Source: Cellvibrionaceae bacterium AOL6
GTDB taxonomy: Bacteria > Pseudomonadota > Gammaproteobacteria > Pseudomonadales > Cellvibrionaceae
Direction of reading: 5' to 3'
Assembly: GCA_003265435.1 (NCBI GenBank)
Contig: NOXC01000001.1
Span: forward strand, 1 to 64,000
DNA length: 64,000 bases
The notes below the pieces were generated by a model, which was not told the DNA's origin, did not search any database, and saw only the letters and a program-made list of their open reading frames with translations. The position numbers and the translations under genes are program-made. Position 1 is the stretch's first letter, and each line of letters opens with the position of its first letter. Shown here one piece after another: positions 62,543 to 64,000 of this stretch.

Positions 62543-63358
62543 ATGAAACACGTCATCAAAACGGGGTTGGTTCTATTTTTAGGGGGCATATTGGCCGCCT
62601 GTGACAGCGGGGAGCCTTCGGACGAGGACGCGTTTGCTGAAGACGCCTACTCAATCGACTATGAAGACGGCGACTACGAAGACGAATATGCGGATGAAGC
62701 CTACTATGATCCACATATGGAGTTCTGTCTACGCGGCAGTAAGCTGGATATCGACCCCAATACACTCACCGATGACGATTGCATTTTCCGCACTGAAGGG
62801 CGCACCCGTGGAGACCCGACCGACACGAAAATCACTGCATTTATCGCGAGCGTATCCGACTATGCCCCATTGGAAGAAGCGGGCATCGATAGTTTCAGTA
62901 TCGATATCAAAACCGGCACCGATGCACCTAAAATCACGCCGGGTGTCTACACCGTCTCGCCCTACACGATTTTGAGCACCGAAAGCACATCACTGCCCGA
63001 TGCCATGGTGCATTTAAGCGCAATGAATGCGGACTCTGTTTTTTCTGCCGTGATGAGCCCCGATGTTGAAAAACTGAAGCAAAGCGAGTTCGCCTCGGAA
63101 GACAGCTATCCGCCCTACGAGATTCTTTCTGCGACGCTGACGATCACTCACGTCGAAGATATCCCAGCAGACGACGATGCCAAGCTTCGACAGAAAATGG
63201 AAAAAGAAATGGGGATGCTGAGCGGCCAGCAATATGTCAAAGGCACGCTCACCTTTGCCGTTAAAAAATTCGGAAAGGCCGGTTCTGATTACGGCCCTGA
63301 AACCTTCACCTTCGGCAGCATTAACGACTGGACTTACTTCCCGAATCTCGGCGAATAA
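62543..63358 (+). CDS. Acidic lipoprotein of unknown function
   Basis: From ATG 62543, 271 residues. Lipoprotein signal with lipobox LAAC (Cys20). The next 35 or so residues are a Glu/Asp/Tyr-rich low-complexity tether (DYEDGDYEDEYADEAYYD), after which there is a compact beta-rich domain with one Cys pair (FCLRGSK ... DDCIFRTEG). I do not recognise the family. It is transcribed alone: a promoter region lies at 62395-62542 and a terminator follows. The acidic tether may bind cations, or simply space the domain from the membrane. Confidence 0.78.
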   Translation: MKHVIKTGLVLFLGGILAACDSGEPSDEDAFAEDAYSIDYEDGDYEDEYADEAYYDPHMEFCLRGSKLDIDPNTLTDDDCIFRTEGRTRGDPTDTKITAFIASVSDYAPLEEAGIDSFSIDIKTGTDAPKITPGVYTVSPYTILSTESTSLPDAMVHLSAMNADSVFSAVMSPDVEKLKQSEFASEDSYPPYEILSATLTITHVEDIPADDDAKLRQKMEKEMGMLSGQQYVKGTLTFAVKKFGKAGSDYGPETFTFGSINDWTYFPNLGE

Positions 63359-63390
63359 CAGCCACTCCAAAACCGCACCAATGAAGCAGG

Positions 63391-63428
63391 CCGGCCTCAA
63401 GAACGCTGTATCTTGAGGCCGGTTCTTT
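63391..63428 (+). terminator. Terminator after the acidic lipoprotein gene
   Basis: Perfect 12-bp stem CCGGCCTCAAGA / TCTTGAGGCCGG with an 8-base loop and a T-rich tail TTCTTT, 33 bases after the stop. Confidence 0.88.
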
Positions 63429-63477
63429 ACCTACTTAGTAGGCCTACAAACTTGTCCCTTGCCATCATTCACTAAAG

Positions 63478-64000
63478 TTAAGAGACATGTGACGCTTTGC
63501 GCTTTGCAATAATCAGTAAAAATAGACCCAAGCAACCTACCCAGACCAAACCAAAGTAGGCGCCAAGGGGCACTCTAGGGGGCTCAAATATAAATTCAGG
63601 TATCTTGCGGGCCTTAGACGAAGAGATTCGACTCGCATTCACTGTTGCAGGACCAATTTCGTTCAACAAATGGTTTAAAAACGACCTCGCTTGCCTTCTA
63701 AAGGCCGCAGAATACATGACACCCGTTCCTGAAGCGGCCTCGATACCGCCTTGTACCACCAGTGCTGGCGACAAAAATCCAACCGCTTTCACAAAGCGGC
63801 GCTGGGAAGATCGCTGCTCTTCTGCCGCTCGAATGAGCGGAGCGGTGTGGTTATTCACGTCGATATTTGCCAAATAGGCAGCACGATAGTATGCAGGCAC
63901 TGCCGAATCCGTACTCACGACTAGGTCGGGGTGCTCAGCCATATAGGCCTCAGCTCGTTGATCTAGATTTCTGCGAGTCGCGGCCTCTGCGTCTCTAGCT
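63478..64000 (-). CDS. DUF3526-type ABC permease, partial (N-terminus beyond window)
   Basis: The minus-strand frame is open from the right edge to the stop at 63478 (174 codons seen). The sequence before ATG 63942 reads ARDAEAATRRNLDQRAEAY in the same frame, so the real start is outside. The C-terminal part FLSPALVVQGGIEAASGTG is the signature of DUF3526 ABC-2-type permeases, followed by a helical segment and a last membrane helix (about 20 residues, LGAYFGLVWVGCLGLFLLII) with a short basic tail. Such genes usually sit in pairs with an ATPase, which is expected beyond the window. The substrate is unknown. Confidence 0.78.
   Translation of the reverse strand, partial: ARDAEAATRRNLDQRAEAYMAEHPDLVVSTDSAVPAYYRAAYLANIDVNNHTAPLIRAAEEQRSSQRRFVKAVGFLSPALVVQGGIEAASGTGVMYSAAFRRQARSFLNHLLNEIGPATVNASRISSSKARKIPEFIFEPPRVPLGAYFGLVWVGCLGLFLLIIAKRKASHVS

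Noticed and set aside
1-64000. tRNA, rRNA, prophage or integrase-linked islands
   Set aside because: I found no tRNA-like cloverleaf, rRNA sequence, integrase, transposase or phage structural gene in either strand; absence by eye is not proof.

Overview
The window looks like chromosomal DNA of a Gram-negative, polysaccharide-degrading marine gammaproteobacterium, probably near Cellvibrionaceae and relatives. This is inferred from TonB, RND and outer-membrane-factor genes, Tat and lipoprotein signals, long PT/PE linkers in a secreted glycosidase, a sodium-driven sugar symporter, and glycoside hydrolases for beta-1,3-glucan (GH16+GH128), N-acetylhexosamine polymers (GH20) and glucuronoxylan (GH67). 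I cannot name the genus. I saw no rRNA, tRNA, CRISPR array, phage genes or transposase.

Layout. 1-7.2 kb: the N-terminal part of a sugar-binding-type periplasmic protein, a frameshifted membrane AraC regulator, and a 1573-residue secreted enzyme with two different beta-1,3-glucanase modules. 7.46-13.95 kb: a complete six-gene ebo operon in the order D-C-A-B-E-F, whose product is unknown. 14-16.9 kb: a GH20 lipoprotein with a NagR-like operator, then a 66-bp near-perfect palindrome. 16.9-19.7 kb: an SPFH membrane protein with a ribbon-helix-helix gene and tandem operator boxes, folM and folK-like genes overlapping tail to tail, and an unknown gene. 19.8-25.3 kb: galactose use (galT, galK, SSS symporter, galM). 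25.3-28.5 kb: a nickel superoxide dismutase operon (His-rich small membrane protein, SodN, SodX) with a Fur-family-like box, a porin, and a DUF1080 protein.

28.6-39.9 kb: a tripartite RND efflux operon (OMF, MFP, pump), then an operon of an MMPL-type RND exporter, a LolA-like periplasmic protein, an outer-membrane barrel and a TetR regulator, which may form a lipid-transport route across the envelope. 40-47 kb: a small charged protein, a YheS-like ABC-F protein, a YajL-like DJ-1 protein, a DUF1631 fragment, and a sugar-oxidation operon (gluconate-dehydrogenase subunit 3-like, GMC oxidoreductase, TIM-barrel isomerase). 47-54.3 kb: a DUF748 envelope protein, an operon of a secreted TAP-type hydrolase with a NatAB-type ABC exporter, and class II fructose-bisphosphate aldolase. 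54.3-59.4 kb: PhoX phosphatase, YceI, and a TonB receptor with three His/Glu-rich stretches behind a Zur-like box. 59.5-62.4 kb: GH67 alpha-glucuronidase with its likely GntR regulator. The end holds an acidic lipoprotein and the C-terminal part of a DUF3526 ABC permease.

The genes fit a lifestyle of taking apart algal or plant polysaccharides, importing sugars, and feeding them into the Leloir and glycolytic routes. The least understood systems are the ebo operon, the MMPL/LolA-like/barrel operon, the His-rich companion of NiSOD and the SPFH/RHH unit. All functions are read from sequence motifs; no database search was run.
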